The position numbers and the translations under genes were made by a program. Below the pieces are notes generated by a model. The model was not told the DNA's origin, did no database searches, and saw only the letters and a list, made by a program, of their open reading frames with translations. A stretch of DNA of 64,000 bases. Origin: Blastobasis lacticolella. Its lineage: Eukaryota; Arthropoda; Insecta; Lepidoptera; Blastobasidae. The DNA is taken from the NCBI GenBank assembly GCA_905147135.1, contig LR990056.1, positions 2,986,001 through 3,050,000 on the forward strand. Direction: 5' to 3'. Positions 47,101 to 54,870 of this stretch are shown in pieces. How positions within the stretch are numbered: position 1 is the stretch's first letter; each line of letters starts with the position of its first letter.

Positions 47101-49076
47101 GTAGTAAGTATAAAGAGAGTGAATATAACTTAAATTACTCGGAAACCATTGCTCTTAGAAAACTGGATCCTAAAAAAAAATGATAGTGCCCGTCGATATC
47201 TATAAGTATTTGCTGTTCTGGAACAAGCGTTTTAAGGCAAATAGTTTCAGAGTTATTACAGTTTTAAGATTGACAGCTGTCATACGGAATGTAGATCTCG
47301 ACTATCATTTCTCTTCAGGAACTAGTGTTCAAGGAGCGATAGTTTCAGAGTTATTATAGTATTAAGTTTGACAGCTGTCAACCGAAATGTAGATGTCGAC
47401 GAGCACTATCATTTCTCTTCAGAAACTAGTGTTCTAGAAGTGATAGTTTAAGAGTTATTACAGTATTAAGTTTGACAGCTGTCAACCGAAATGTAGATGT
47501 CGACGAGCACTATCATTTCTCTTTAGGAACTAGTATTCTAGCACCAATAGTTTCAGAGTTATTACAGTTTTAAGTGTGACAGGTGCCATCCAAAATGTAG
47601 ATTTCTACGAGTACAAGCATTTCTTTTTAGAAACTAGTGTTCTAGAACGAAACATGCCTTATTTATAATTCGGGATGAACTGAGAAGAGAATGACGACAG
47701 GATCACGAAAGCGAAACAACTTCGATAATGTTAAAGAATCAGAAAAAGGGGAGGGGCTTACGCATCAGCTGTCAAACTTTCTTTGACAAGGTCGGTTTCC
47801 TATTTCATTCACACGCGTTGTATCTGTACTAAAAAAAGTAGACAGATATATGTGTGTCAACTGTGTCACATAAAGAGGAAAGATTCGAACTGTTGGTAAA
47901 AAGAAACAGTCAGATGTGACGTTTCATGTTGACATCTACTGACATCGCACCGCACGCTGCACGATGGGGTCAAATTGAAAAACGTAGACAAAATTCATAC
48001 AGAACTGACACTTCGGGCTTCAATTGCGGGTGTTGCCCCATCATGCAGTGCGCCGCGCGGCGCGCTGCACAGTGGGACATTCCGCCGTCTGTCAATGTAC
48101 TTGCATACAAATTGCTCGGCGTGTAACAAGTTTTGCCACATCGTGCAGTGCACTGCGCAGCGCACTGCATCAGTGTGCGTTCAAGCTAACCCAACCGAAT
48201 TAAAACCTAATGCAAACTATTATTGTTGTTTGAGAATATTGTGATTAAGTTAGCATTGTGACAATATTTGGAGGAGTTCCGTAAACTCGGGTCAATTTCT
48301 TTCTTTAAACATTACTTTAAAAATTCTTGAAATTGGCAAATTTTCAATTAAATAATAGCGTAAGAAGCTAGCTGTTTCATTAACTGGCTAATTTAACCAT
48401 CCGGCTGCGACATACATAACTCAGAAGAGTCGTTGGTACACGGCGACACTGGGGTGTGAAACCGGTACGTTTCGCTACCTAAGTCACTGTCACTCTGTTC
48501 CCATGTGATCTGTACCAATTAACAACTACAAATAAGTAATTAGTATTATAAAAACACAGGAGCGTAAGCGAGAGGTACAGGGTTCAATTCCACTGCGGCT
48601 ATGTACCAATTACTCTTTTCTGAGTTATGTACATTAGTTGAATTCTAACCGATGCTCTTACGGTGAGGGAAACCATCGTGATGAAACCTGCAAATTCAGG
48701 CGACTGAATTTGTAACAATGATTTAATCTGGTTAGGTTTCCCTGGTAGTAGGGTCACGGAAGTCAGATGGTAGTCGCTCCACTGTAATTATCTGATGGTC
48801 AAATCCTGGATCATGGTCAAGGCGGACCACGGGCCCTCGTACTCGAGAGTACAACCGGGACATTAAAGTCAAGATGATTATTTTTTATTTTAATATTTTA
48901 CAAACCCACCCCATTCGTCAGGCAGATGAGGCTGCTTCCGCAGCCAATCCTTGATGGCAGCCAGGTCTCGCGCAGTCGTAACCCCGGTCTGGTCTTCGTT
49001 CAGCTCCACCCTGATCGCCTTCCACATCTCGCCCTCGGGCTGCACCAGGAGCTCCGGCTTTATCTTCATCTTGGAG
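35120..49076 (-). CDS. CRAL-TRIO domain protein, alpha-tocopherol transfer protein-like, 7 coding exons
   Basis: Coding exons in gene order: 49069-48910 (exon opens at 49076), 43198-43036, 41672-41614, 39570-39374, 38848-38738, 36549-36447, 35271-35120. All junctions are GT-AG and phases match. The product is 314 aa. The ATG at 49069 is 7 nt after a good acceptor (TTGTCCCCAG), so an upstream non-coding 5' exon is likely. Residues 1-100 or so form the CRAL-TRIO N-terminal helical domain (DWLRKQPHLP, LLTFLRGCSFSLEKCKRKLD). About 105-260 form the lipid-binding CRAL-TRIO fold (GDIYVLDSA, VHVINTSPIVERFINFVKPF, LPVEYGG). The C-terminus NESLRPGKPTNYDELFGIDG is typical of insect family members. These cytosolic proteins carry hydrophobic ligands such as tocopherol, retinoids or carotenoids; the ligand is not readable here. 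No frame damage is seen. Confidence 0.93.
35680..36180. repeat. Possible repeat with GCAGCGC-rich ends, intron of the CRAL-TRIO gene
   Basis: CGCGACTGCAGCGCTGCTG at about 35757 and CGCGCTGCAGTCGCTGTG at about 36123 are related in inverted sense. The ends are not clear, so I do not assign a class. Confidence 0.3.
36222..36410 (-). mobile_element. RTE-type LINE 3' end
   Basis: The complement reads GKRPHGRPKKLWIDIAESDA then NGLRREDAYNRAKWRRMSRN and ADPGRGRDKR, stop, (GAT)n. This is the C-terminal tail of an RTE ORF. It ends just before exon 6 of the CRAL-TRIO gene. Confidence 0.85.
36935..36990 (+). repeat. SINE-1/RTE 3'-tail scrap
   Basis: CGTGCGCGAGAGCACAACCG then ACATTAACGCCAACATGATG. Confidence 0.6.
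37025..37275 (+). repeat. SINE-2, full-length reference copy (tRNA-Gly(GCC)-derived head)
   Basis: The head reads GAGTGGTTCAATGGTCAACA, then CTGCCACGCAAGAGGTCCCG and GGTTCGATTCCCGGCC. CTGCCACGC matches the anticodon loop (GCC) of tRNA-Gly. Body AATTTTAATTTCTGTTACGG, 3' end GGGGCTAGATGGCGCTGTG, tail (ATTT)n. Confidence 0.92.
37480..37640 (-). repeat. Decayed RTE coding fragment
   Basis: The complement reads KITEFRLFFCGHVMRRLG, resembling the RTE motif LRxFGHVxRR. Confidence 0.45.
38168..38432 (+). repeat. Family R3 repeat, complete reference copy
   Basis: From GTGTGGTGTCCGGTAGAGTA through CACCAACCCCTTACACTCGT and GCGATCTCCAACCCGCCTGT to CCTGCAGTGGACTATTATGG and (GAT)n. The trinucleotide tail suggests the family is mobilised by an RTE-type LINE. 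No Pol III boxes were seen in its head. Confidence 0.85.
38990..39315 (-). repeat. SINE-1, near-complete, reverse orientation
   Basis: Complement of tail (TAACGCCCCGG), body and head with B box complement GGGATTCGAACCC at about 39268. Intron of the CRAL-TRIO gene. Confidence 0.85.
39680..40270 (-). repeat. R4 LINE tail interrupted by another LINE fragment
   Basis: 39690-39820 and 40222-40270 are two halves of one R4 3' end (GGGCCACCTGATGGAAAGTG ... and ...CTTGAACGATCCCATGTCAT). Between them sits a LINE with an (ATTT)n tail at 39820-39840. Confidence 0.8.
39820..40222 (-). mobile_element. LINE 3' end (LWNSLP subfamily) nested in the R4 copy
   Basis: The complement reads GRVEGLWNSLPHEVRDSSSI then TMFKKRVKEHYL, an ORF2 C-terminus, followed by a long 3' UTR and (AAAT)n tail at the left edge. 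Confidence 0.8.
40368..40609. mobile_element. PIF/Harbinger-like foldback MITE with TAA target duplication
   Basis: Left end TGCTGGATCCACACGAC and right end GTGTGGATCCGGCT lie at the tips of about 80-bp inverted arms (GTTTGCGCAAAC and complements inside). TAA flanks both sides (40365-40367, 40610-40612), fitting the 3-bp TWA duplication of PIF/Harbinger. Confidence 0.85.
40735..40935 (-). mobile_element. LINE ORF2 3' end
   Basis: The complement reads MRTAKELNALPASVFPDQYN then LDALKATVNRLF, a CR1/Jockey-type C-terminus, and continues into a tail ending in a run of A at the left. Confidence 0.75.
40980..41190 (+). repeat. Widespread insect interspersed repeat (TTTTGTCCGCGACTTCGT type)
   Basis: Blocks TAGCTTTTGTCCGCGACTTC, CAAATTTCATCAGAATCCAT and GTTTTTGCGTGAAGAAGTAA are familiar from many lepidopteran introns. 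A diverged relative may be at 63120-63240. I cannot assign the class. Confidence 0.55.
41766..42741. mobile_element. 976-bp MITE with CArG-box-bearing termini
   Basis: 27-bp perfect inverted ends start TAGAGGAAAGTAACCAAATA. The outermost TA at each side fits a TA target duplication (Tc1/mariner style). The decamer CCATATTTGG or its complement occurs at 41779, 42134, 42174, 42519 and 42719. There is no transposase. It lies between exons 3 and 2 of the CRAL-TRIO gene. Confidence 0.8.
42775..43020 (+). repeat. SINE-2 copy, decayed head
   Basis: CGCAGGGAGAATCTGGGTTT precedes AAATTGAAATTATGAATTTT and the 3' end GGGCTAGATGGCGCTGTG, with (TTTA)n tail. It ends 16 bp before exon 2 of the CRAL-TRIO gene. 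Confidence 0.8.
43302..43690 (+). repeat. R3 repeat split by an RTE insertion
   Basis: Left part GTGTGGTGTCCGGCAGAG to about 43394; right part resumes at about 43580 (AGCGTTTTCCATAGTCCACT) to the GATGATAAG tail. AGCGTTTTCCAT is present at both junctions. Confidence 0.8.
43395..43580 (-). mobile_element. RTE 3' end inserted in an R3 repeat with 12-bp target duplication
   Basis: The complement reads RSVGRPPTRWTDDLVRIAG then RKAQDRSLWRSLGEAYAQQW, ending in (GAT)n at the left edge. The AGCGTTTTCCAT duplication marks both ends. Confidence 0.8.
44035..44395 (-). mobile_element. RTE-type LINE 3' end
   Basis: The complement reads VREITDKIRLRWFGHVPRKP (LRWFGHV is the RTE hallmark), then DTWEIER, and after a frame break EDVDDRAEWRKINKKVDPG and (GAT)n. 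Confidence 0.85.
45530..45660 (+). repeat. SINE-1 3' part, tail-to-tail with an RTE 3' end
   Basis: GGAGGTCAGTTGGCAGTCGT to GACGCCAAGATCATC. It meets the RTE 3' end (45655-45800, - strand) at their trinucleotide tails. Confidence 0.75.
45655..45800 (-). mobile_element. RTE-type LINE 3' end
   Basis: Complement of GGTGGTGAGTTTGTTGGCAC encodes the ANKLTTKD-like segment; the rest matches 21878-22020. Confidence 0.65.
46050..46416 (-). pseudogene. PIF/Harbinger-like (HARBI1) transposase N-terminal fragment
   Basis: One frame gives RRPRRNYWVHPIW (46200-46260). The next frame gives MYPDRFQQVFRMSPLCYNQI (46100-46165). The patterns RR-x-WVHP and FxxxFRMS are typical of HARBI1-type N-termini. Frames are broken. 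Whether it belongs to the surrounding 3.3-kb element or is a separate insertion is unclear. Confidence 0.45.
47215..47645. repeat. Four tandem copies of a roughly 104-bp unit with TGACAGCTGTCA palindrome
   Basis: The palindrome or its derivative occurs at 47271, 47369, 47473 and 47577, spacing 98-104 bp. Each unit also has AGTTTCAGAGTTATTA (or AGTTTAAGAGTTATTA) and CATTTCTCTTCAG-like blocks. It lies inside the 3.3-kb element. Confidence 0.88.
48555..48890 (+). repeat. SINE-1 copy, head slightly truncated
   Basis: B box region GGTTCAATTCCACTGCGGCT, family body, GGGCCCTCGTACTCGAGAGT and ACATTAAAGTCAAGATGAT. It ends about 20 bp before coding exon 1 of the CRAL-TRIO gene (intron side). Confidence 0.85.
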
Positions 49077-49374
49077 CTGGGGACAAGGGGGACAATTATT
49101 AGATTGATACTCTCTTTATTGCAGTACCAGACTGCGATCTGTTTGCCGATAATTTATTGAATATGTATACAATAATAGCAATGTTTTCTGAAAATTTTAC
49201 CTAAATAATAAGTAATTTGTATATAGTAGCTGTAATTTATAACCTAATTAGTTTTAAGCTGTGAATAAATAAATAAATAAATTGCACACAAAAAGTATGT
49301 AACCAGATCTTAAAGGTTTTTAAGCAAAAAGCTAATTGACACCACAGGTGACCGGAGAGCTGGCTCGTTCCTCG

Positions 49375-49525
49375 GACAGAGGATAAGTATTGCTATCCAA
49401 CGAGGCAACGCAGCTAGCTTTCTGGTCACCATTCCGCGGGACAACGGTGTAGATGATTTTTTATTATTAATTTTTATTTCTAATTGTAAATAATTTGTCT
49501 GTAACTAAATTTAAATAAATAGATT
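49375..49525 (+). repeat. LINE ORF2 3'-end fragment
   Basis: Frame RISIAIQRGNAASFLVTIPR then DNGVDDFLLLIF, stop, AT-rich end AATAAATAG. Related decayed copies: 25355-25520 and 57905-58080. Confidence 0.65.
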
Positions 49526-49674
49526 CGATATAACCCAAACTTAAATCTTTTGATATTGTTCAGAATATACAGGACTGCTCTGGCATAAAGTCATTAGTAA
49601 ATAGTGTTAATAAGCCTTTGGATGTACGTAAAGTAAAATGTTATAATAAAAAACAAAATTGTATAGTTAACTTA

Positions 49675-49847
49675 GGGCCGATTGTTCAATCCTCAGATAA
49701 AGTTTATTTGCCCGATAAAGTAATACACTGCCAAATTAAAACAAACTATAATCCTTTACAATTATAAAGTAATGATACAATTTTATTTTAGTCGCATAAT
49801 AACTTATCAGACTGATATGTTTTATTCGAGGATTGAAAAATCGGCCC
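49675..49847. mobile_element. PIF/Harbinger-like MITE inserted in the LINE, TTA duplication
   Basis: Ends GGGCCGATTGTTCAATCCTC and GAGGATTGAAAAATCGGCCC are near-perfect inverted repeats; TTA is duplicated (49672-49674, 49848-49850). Removing it and one TTA restores the LINE frame from IVNL to VHQNIQG. A relative starts at 63829. Confidence 0.9.
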
Positions 49848-49967
49848 TTAGTACATCAAAATATCCAAGGCATGACGAATAAAGAATTGGAAGTTGAGCT
49901 ATTCATGTTGATATTTTTTGCATTACTGAACATTGGTTCCAATGTGGGTTTGGTTAAAGCCAAATAA

Positions 49968-52637
49968 GAGCACCAGCTCATATTTGGCTTTAACAACCAT
50001 AAACTTGCAAGTTCGTTTACAAGAGGGCAGGCAATTCATGGAGGTTCCCTAATACTTGCTCGTAATTGCCTAAAATGCAAGGAACGCACTGATATTGTCA
50101 AGCTGTATGTTGAACGAACTGCTGAAATTGCCTGTATAGAACTTGAGCGACTTATTGTAATGAGCGTACACAGACCTCCGGCTTCATCATTTGATTTGTT
50201 CGAGAAAATTATGGATGAAGCCCTTATTAAAGTTAGCAATTGTAATAAAAATATAGTTGTTTGTGGAGATTTTAATATAGATTTATTAGACGTATCTTGT
50301 AAATATACTGGTAGGCTAATATCATTATTTCAGTGTCATAATTTAATCAACTTATTTTTAGAGCCAACTAGAATAACAAGTACTACATCAACTTGTCTAG
50401 ACAAGATTTTTTGTGATATCCAGGCATGTAGCCAGTCTGTAATAAACAAATTGCAATCCGATCATTGTGGTCAATTAGCTGTGTTTAATGTTAATATGAG
50501 GAAAGAAACAAAAAATACTATTAAATTTGTACCAATTAACAACAACCGTCTAAACAGTTTTAGAAATAACATTATAGAGAAATCATCTAATTTAAAGTAT
50601 TTTGATGATACAAATGAATATTATAATTCAGTTTTACACATGACAAAAACTGAAAGTATTAGTATATTCAAACCAAAGGTGAAGGCAGTAAACAGCAAAC
50701 TTATGTTTAGCGATTGGGCGACAGCAGGAATACATAAGAGTAGAAATAAATTATATGAGCTCTATGCAGAACGGGCGTATAATAATAGCGTAGAATTTGC
50801 TGAGTATGTTAAACATTATTCGAAGTTATTTAAACGCGTTTGTGCTACAGCTAAATCGAATTTCGTTAAACACAAACTAAAGAATAGCACAAACGTAGTA
50901 AAATCCACATGGCAGATAATAAATAGCGAAACTGGAAAAGTAACAAATCGCGATACTAAGTACAGTTTAAAGATAAATGATAATGTTGTTACCAAAAACT
51001 CGGAAGTTGCGGAGGCATTCAATAAATTTTTTACAGACATTCCAGTGTCAACTACGAAATCCTTAAATTCGTCTCCTGCTCTCGCTGAATCCTTGTTAAA
51101 ACAAAATGTACCCGAGAGTGTCATTGATTTTAAGTTCGAGCATGCAACACCTCAAGATATATTAACTTTTAAAACCATGAAAATGAAAGCAACTGCCGAC
51201 ATTGATGGTATGTCAGTAAAAATTATTAGCTCTGTAATTGATGTTATTGCTGTCCACTTAGCGAATATATTTAATAATTGTGTTGATAATGGTGAATTTC
51301 CTGACCTGATGAAGCACAGTAAAGTTATTCCATTGTTGAAAACTGGTAATACAACGGATCCTACAAATTTTAGACCAGTTTCAATTTTACCGGCTCTAAG
51401 TAAAATTTTTGAGAAAATCATATTAAATCAACTAAAAGCTCATTTTTATGGAAGTAACCTATTACATCATAAACAATTCGGTTTTACTCGCGGTCGTTCA
51501 ACAGCTGATGCAGGTGTTGAATTTATTAAACATATCTTTGGGGCCTGGGAGGAATCACGTGATGCCTTAGGGGTTTTCTGTGATTTATCCAAAGCCTTTG
51601 ATTGCGTTAATCATGATATTTTGGTCAGGAAATTACAACATTATGGAATAAAGCACTTGGCCCTGAACTTGCTAAATTCATACTTGAGTCATAGAATTCA
51701 AAAAGTTTATGTTAACGGAGAGAGATCTATGGGGTCTGTTGTCTCTATGGGTGTCCCCCAGGGATCTATTTTGGGACCGTTTTTGTTTCTTGTTTATGTA
51801 AATGACTTACCGTACTTTGTAAAAGATACCCATGAAATTGTCTTGTTCGCGGACGATACATCTTTAGTGTTTAAAGTAAAAAAACAACAATTAACATATG
51901 AAGACGTGAACAAGGCTATTGCAGAAGTGGTAAACTGGTTTACGGTTAATAATTTATTACTGAATGGCAAGAAGACAAAATGTTTAAAATTCTCTTTGCC
52001 AAATGTGAGATCAGTGCCCACTAATGTACAAATAAAAGGCGAAAATTTGAATCTTGTTGATTCTACAGTATTTTTAGGCTTTACTCTGGATAATAAATTG
52101 CAATGGGGTCCTCACATTGATAAATTGGCGAAAAGGCTAAGTTCTGCAGCATATGCTGTAAAGAAAATACGGGGTATTTCTGACGAGGCTACAGCAAGAT
52201 TAGTTTACTTTAGTTATTTCCACAGTATTATGGCCTATGGCATACTGCTGTGGGGACACGCTGCCGACTGGCACAATGTATTTGTATTGCAGAAAAGGGC
52301 TATTCGCGCGATTTATCAATTGAGACCTAGAACTTCACTAAGAGATAAATTCAGGAATATTGATATAATGACAATGCCGTCACAATATATATATGAGAAC
52401 TTAATGTATGTACATAAAAATTTACACTTATTTAAGAAGAATAGTGATGTTCATAATATTAGTACGAGAAATAAAGATAAGCTTGTTGCTGGTGCTTGTC
52501 GTCTAGCCAAAGTCCACAAATCATTTATGGGTCAATGTGTACGCTTTTATAATAAGGTTCCAACAGATATTCAGAATTTACTATTGAATAAATTTAAAGT
52601 CACTATAAAAAAAATTATGTCAAAAAAGTTATTATAG
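49968..52637 (+). CDS. LINE ORF2: endonuclease C-terminal part, reverse transcriptase, C-terminal domain
   Basis: The frame is open from 49968 (after TAA at 49965) to TAG at 52637, 889 codons. The first ATG at 50160 is not the natural start, because endonuclease sequence precedes it (HGGSLILARN at 50037). Visible motifs: VVCGDFNIDLLD (endonuclease catalytic box, near 50260), FRPVSILPALSKIFEKII (51370-51425), KQFGFTRGRSTADA, FCDLSKAFDCVNHDIL (RT motif A, near 51580), GVPQGSILGPFLFLVYVNDL (motif B, near 51750), FADDTSLVF (motif C, near 51850). The C-terminal AYGILLWG...LQKRAIRAIYQL is present. The N-terminal endonuclease is disrupted: a frameshift near 49900, a 14-bp inverted duplication at 49951-49994, and the MITE. 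So the RT is intact but the copy is probably immobile. Confidence 0.93.
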   Translation, partial: EHQLIFGFNNHKLASSFTRGQAIHGGSLILARNCLKCKERTDIVKLYVERTAEIACIELERLIVMSVHRPPASSFDLFEKIMDEALIKVSNCNKNIVVCGDFNIDLLDVSCKYTGRLISLFQCHNLINLFLEPTRITSTTSTCLDKIFCDIQACSQSVINKLQSDHCGQLAVFNVNMRKETKNTIKFVPINNNRLNSFRNNIIEKSSNLKYFDDTNEYYNSVLHMTKTESISIFKPKVKAVNSKLMFSDWATAGIHKSRNKLYELYAERAYNNSVEFAEYVKHYSKLFKRVCATAKSNFVKHKLKNSTNVVKSTWQIINSETGKVTNRDTKYSLKINDNVVTKNSEVAEAFNKFFTDIPVSTTKSLNSSPALAESLLKQNVPESVIDFKFEHATPQDILTFKTMKMKATADIDGMSVKIISSVIDVIAVHLANIFNNCVDNGEFPDLMKHSKVIPLLKTGNTTDPTNFRPVSILPALSKIFEKIILNQLKAHFYGSNLLHHKQFGFTRGRSTADAGVEFIKHIFGAWEESRDALGVFCDLSKAFDCVNHDILVRKLQHYGIKHLALNLLNSYLSHRIQKVYVNGERSMGSVVSMGVPQGSILGPFLFLVYVNDLPYFVKDTHEIVLFADDTSLVFKVKKQQLTYEDVNKAIAEVVNWFTVNNLLLNGKKTKCLKFSLPNVRSVPTNVQIKGENLNLVDSTVFLGFTLDNKLQWGPHIDKLAKRLSSAAYAVKKIRGISDEATARLVYFSYFHSIMAYGILLWGHAADWHNVFVLQKRAIRAIYQLRPRTSLRDKFRNIDIMTMPSQYIYENLMYVHKNLHLFKKNSDVHNISTRNKDKLVAGACRLAKVHKSFMGQCVRFYNKVPTDIQNLLLNKFKVTIKKIMSKKLL

Positions 52638-52875
52638 TATATCTGAATATGTAAATGACAAAAGTCCATGGGACTGAACTGCTGTTCTATACAGGTATTT
52701 ACTTTTAAGATAGTATATAGGACAAATAATGTATTAGTACATAAGACATGTTTAAAAAAAAGAATTAACGTAGGCTCTGTGGGTTTCTTGCCGTTTCTTT
52801 CCCCCACGGAAAACCACCTTGGAAGCGGCGTTAATTTTCCTTCCTCTCCCACACATGGTGTCTCCTGTCTGCGCT

Positions 52876-53024
52876 AGGGTAGGGGTAGGGTAGTAGTTAG
52901 AGTAGGGGTAGGATGGGGTAGGAGTAAGATAGCGGTAAGGTAGTATAGGGTGGGGTAGGGGTAAGATAGTGGTAGGGTAGGGGTAAGGTAGTGGTAGGGT
53001 AGGGATAGGATAGAGTAGGGTGGG
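52876..53024 (+). repeat. G-rich pentamer/hexamer tract (GGGTA-like) in the LINE 3' UTR
   Basis: About 150 bp of TAGGGTAGGGGTAGGGTAG-type sequence with GGG runs every 5-7 nt. It can form G-quadruplexes in principle. It is not the insect telomere repeat TTAGG. Its complement is a C-rich frame artefact. Confidence 0.85.
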
Positions 53025-53734
53025 AGCGACTACCTATCACATGCAGCATGTGTGATGCACGCTCACTTAAAAGTCTGTCTGGCGGAAGCGTGGGGGCCGG
53101 GTCGCTCTTTTCCCTCAAATATGGTTGAATTGGACGATGGCTGGGCCCTGCGTTATACTCGTGAACGGGTGCTGCCTTGGTGGACTGGCTTACTCTTGCT
53201 GTAGTTTTAGGTGTTTTTTCTTAATTATACTAGACATACTTATATAATATAATATAGCGTTCCGGCTCTACCTGTCATTGTCGAGCACGGTTCGGTCGTG
53301 GTTAGCGAGGGATACGTTTATCTACGGCCATAGGGCGGTCAGCGTGTCACTGTGTGTTTCCTTCCTACTTTCTTACCCCCCTCCTTTTTGACGATTGAAA
53401 GAGATATTTAGTGTCCTAATCAATAAAGAAATTTTGAATTTTGAATTTTGAATTTAGTACATCTTGTGTTGAAATAGTTGTACACCAACAGTTAAGTACA
53501 CGAATCGGTCAATTTCGGGGTATCGAAGAGATTAAGCAAAATCGAAATATCATATCGTAAATTGATAGTTATTGGATTTATCGCTTGCAAACCGGCGCCG
53601 TGGTGACTAACAAACTACTCAGGTCATCTGTTATATTCCCTCTTCATTTTATTTATCGTTCGCCATAAGAAGTCGCCAATCACAGAGTATATTACATATG
53701 ATCAACCCTGACAAAGGTATTTATAAGGTATTCA

Positions 53735-53815
53735 TCATCATCTTGGCGTTAATGTCCTGGTTAAGCTCTCGCGATTCAGGATTGATGGATGATCCAGGAT
53801 TTGGCAGATCGAAAT
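53735..53815 (-). repeat. SINE-1 3'-tail fragment
   Basis: ATCATCTTGGCGTTAATGTC and GGATGATCCAGGATTTGGCA are complements of the SINE tail and distal body. It abuts the LINE copy at 53818. Confidence 0.65.
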
Positions 53816-53817
53816 GT

Positions 53818-54025
53818 AAAATTCAAAATTCAATTCAAAATTTCTTTATTGATTAGGACATTAAATATCTATTTCAATCGTCAAAAACGAGGGGGGTAGG
53901 AAAGTAGGAAGGAAACATACAGTGACACGCTGACCGCCCTATGGCCGTAGATAAACGTATCCTTCGGCAACCACGACCGAACTGTGCTCGACAACGCCAG
54001 GCAGAGCCGGAACGCTATATTGTGG
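53818..54025 (-). mobile_element. 5'-truncated copy of the 49555 LINE, inverted
   Basis: The complement matches 53260-53456 including the CTACGGCCATAGGGCGGTCA block and the (TTTTGAA)n tail. The two copies are about 360 bp apart in opposite orientation. Confidence 0.88.
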
Positions 54026-54144
54026 GTGTATTAATGTATTATGGGTTCTTATTGGTCATTGCAAGGGACAATATAAATGACTTCAAGTTGATGATACCAA
54101 GTACTGAATGCTTGTGGTCGTGATAACAAACCAGTTTTCCTATG

Positions 54145-54252
54145 GCACCAACTCTGAAATCGCAAAAAAATTGCTGATTCATACATTTTGGCAGCCGCGT
54201 TTTCAATTTTGTACGAAACTGCTGATTTTTTTCGCGATTTCAGAGTTGGTGC
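54145..54252. mobile_element. Small hairpin MITE
   Basis: GCACCAACTCTGAAATCGC at the left is perfectly complementary to the right end; the whole is 108 bp. No coding content. Confidence 0.65.
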
Positions 54253-54870
54253 TTCTTTGATGTTTTTATAACAATATGCACTTGATATCATCAATTTGAA
54301 ATCACTCCGTATATGTTGAACGAAGTATACCCATCCGGTTCAAACTCCACACGAAGACACATGTCATCACAACCGGTTACCAAGCTACGATAATTAAATA
54401 AACTAACTACAATTTATAACCTGAGTGCTTAGTTTTATCTCAACAATGGTATTAACAAAGTAATCATTATTAGTGTTGTTATTGCTTTGTCGTATTCCGG
54501 TGTTGCAAAGATCGCGGTATTTGCAGGTATAATGAGCAATGACAACTCCACTTTCCTTGGTAGTGACCTTAGTTTGTAGTCGTATCGACAAGGCCGATTA
54601 AATAAACGAAGTGAGATGTACAACATCATTGGGTACACAACCTTCTCTACAGTCATTAAAATTTCCATGCAAATTTTAAATCTCATTCAAATTTGGACCG
54701 ATTTATTTTAATAAAAATCTGACACACAACAAGCATGGATATTGGTTTCTGGATCACGTTTACAAAATTTGATTGGCTTTGATAGCGTAATATTGTGAAA
54801 ATATGTTTGTATGGAGCATACTCGTGATACACTCGCTTACTGTAGAAGCAAGTGATGTAGTGAGAGAGAT

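Larger units (their letters stand above)
45127..48412. mobile_element. 3.3-kb DNA element with about 190-bp inverted repeats and a 4-bp TACA duplication
   Basis: The left end TGTCGCAGCCGGATGGTTAA is repeated in complement at the right end; similarity continues for about 180 bp (GTTTACGGAGCTCCTCC and GTTTACGGAACTCCTCC). TACA at 45123-45126 and at 48413-48416 is single in the uninterrupted SINE sequence. TGT...ACA ends, long inverted repeats and a 4-bp duplication fit the Ginger superfamily, but no integrase-type transposase was found. Inside are GC-rich palindromes near 45315, 48045 and 48145 (CGCGGCGC cores), tandem repeats at 47215-47645 and a HARBI1-like fragment at 46050-46416. Confidence 0.72.
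44960..48505 (-). repeat. SINE-1 copy split by a 3.3-kb transposon
   Basis: 44960-45126 is the complement of tail and body up to the ATGTACA block; 48413-48505 resumes at TACATAACTCAGAAGAG and runs to a decayed head. The 3.3-kb element sits exactly between them. Confidence 0.8.
49555..53456 (+). mobile_element. Nearly full-length LINE (APE endonuclease plus reverse transcriptase), Jockey/CR1-like
   Basis: Starts somewhere near 49555 (5' limit uncertain). IVNLV (49663-49674) and HQNIQG (49854-49871) are one coding stretch split by a MITE. The large ORF follows, then a G-rich 3' UTR and a (TTTTGAA)n tail at 53430-53456. A 5'-truncated inverted copy of the same 3' end is at 53818-54025. Confidence 0.9.

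Noticed and set aside
45127..48412. LTR retrotransposon (TG...CA ends and short duplication)
   Set aside because: The terminal repeats are inverted, not direct, and there is no primer binding site, polypurine tract or pol.
50816..51421. Antisense frames inside the LINE ORF
   Set aside because: Shadows of the RT coding strand without independent motifs.
52876..53024. Interstitial telomere repeat
   Set aside because: The unit is GGGTA/GGGGTA-like, not the insect TTAGG, and it lies in a LINE 3' UTR shared by family context.
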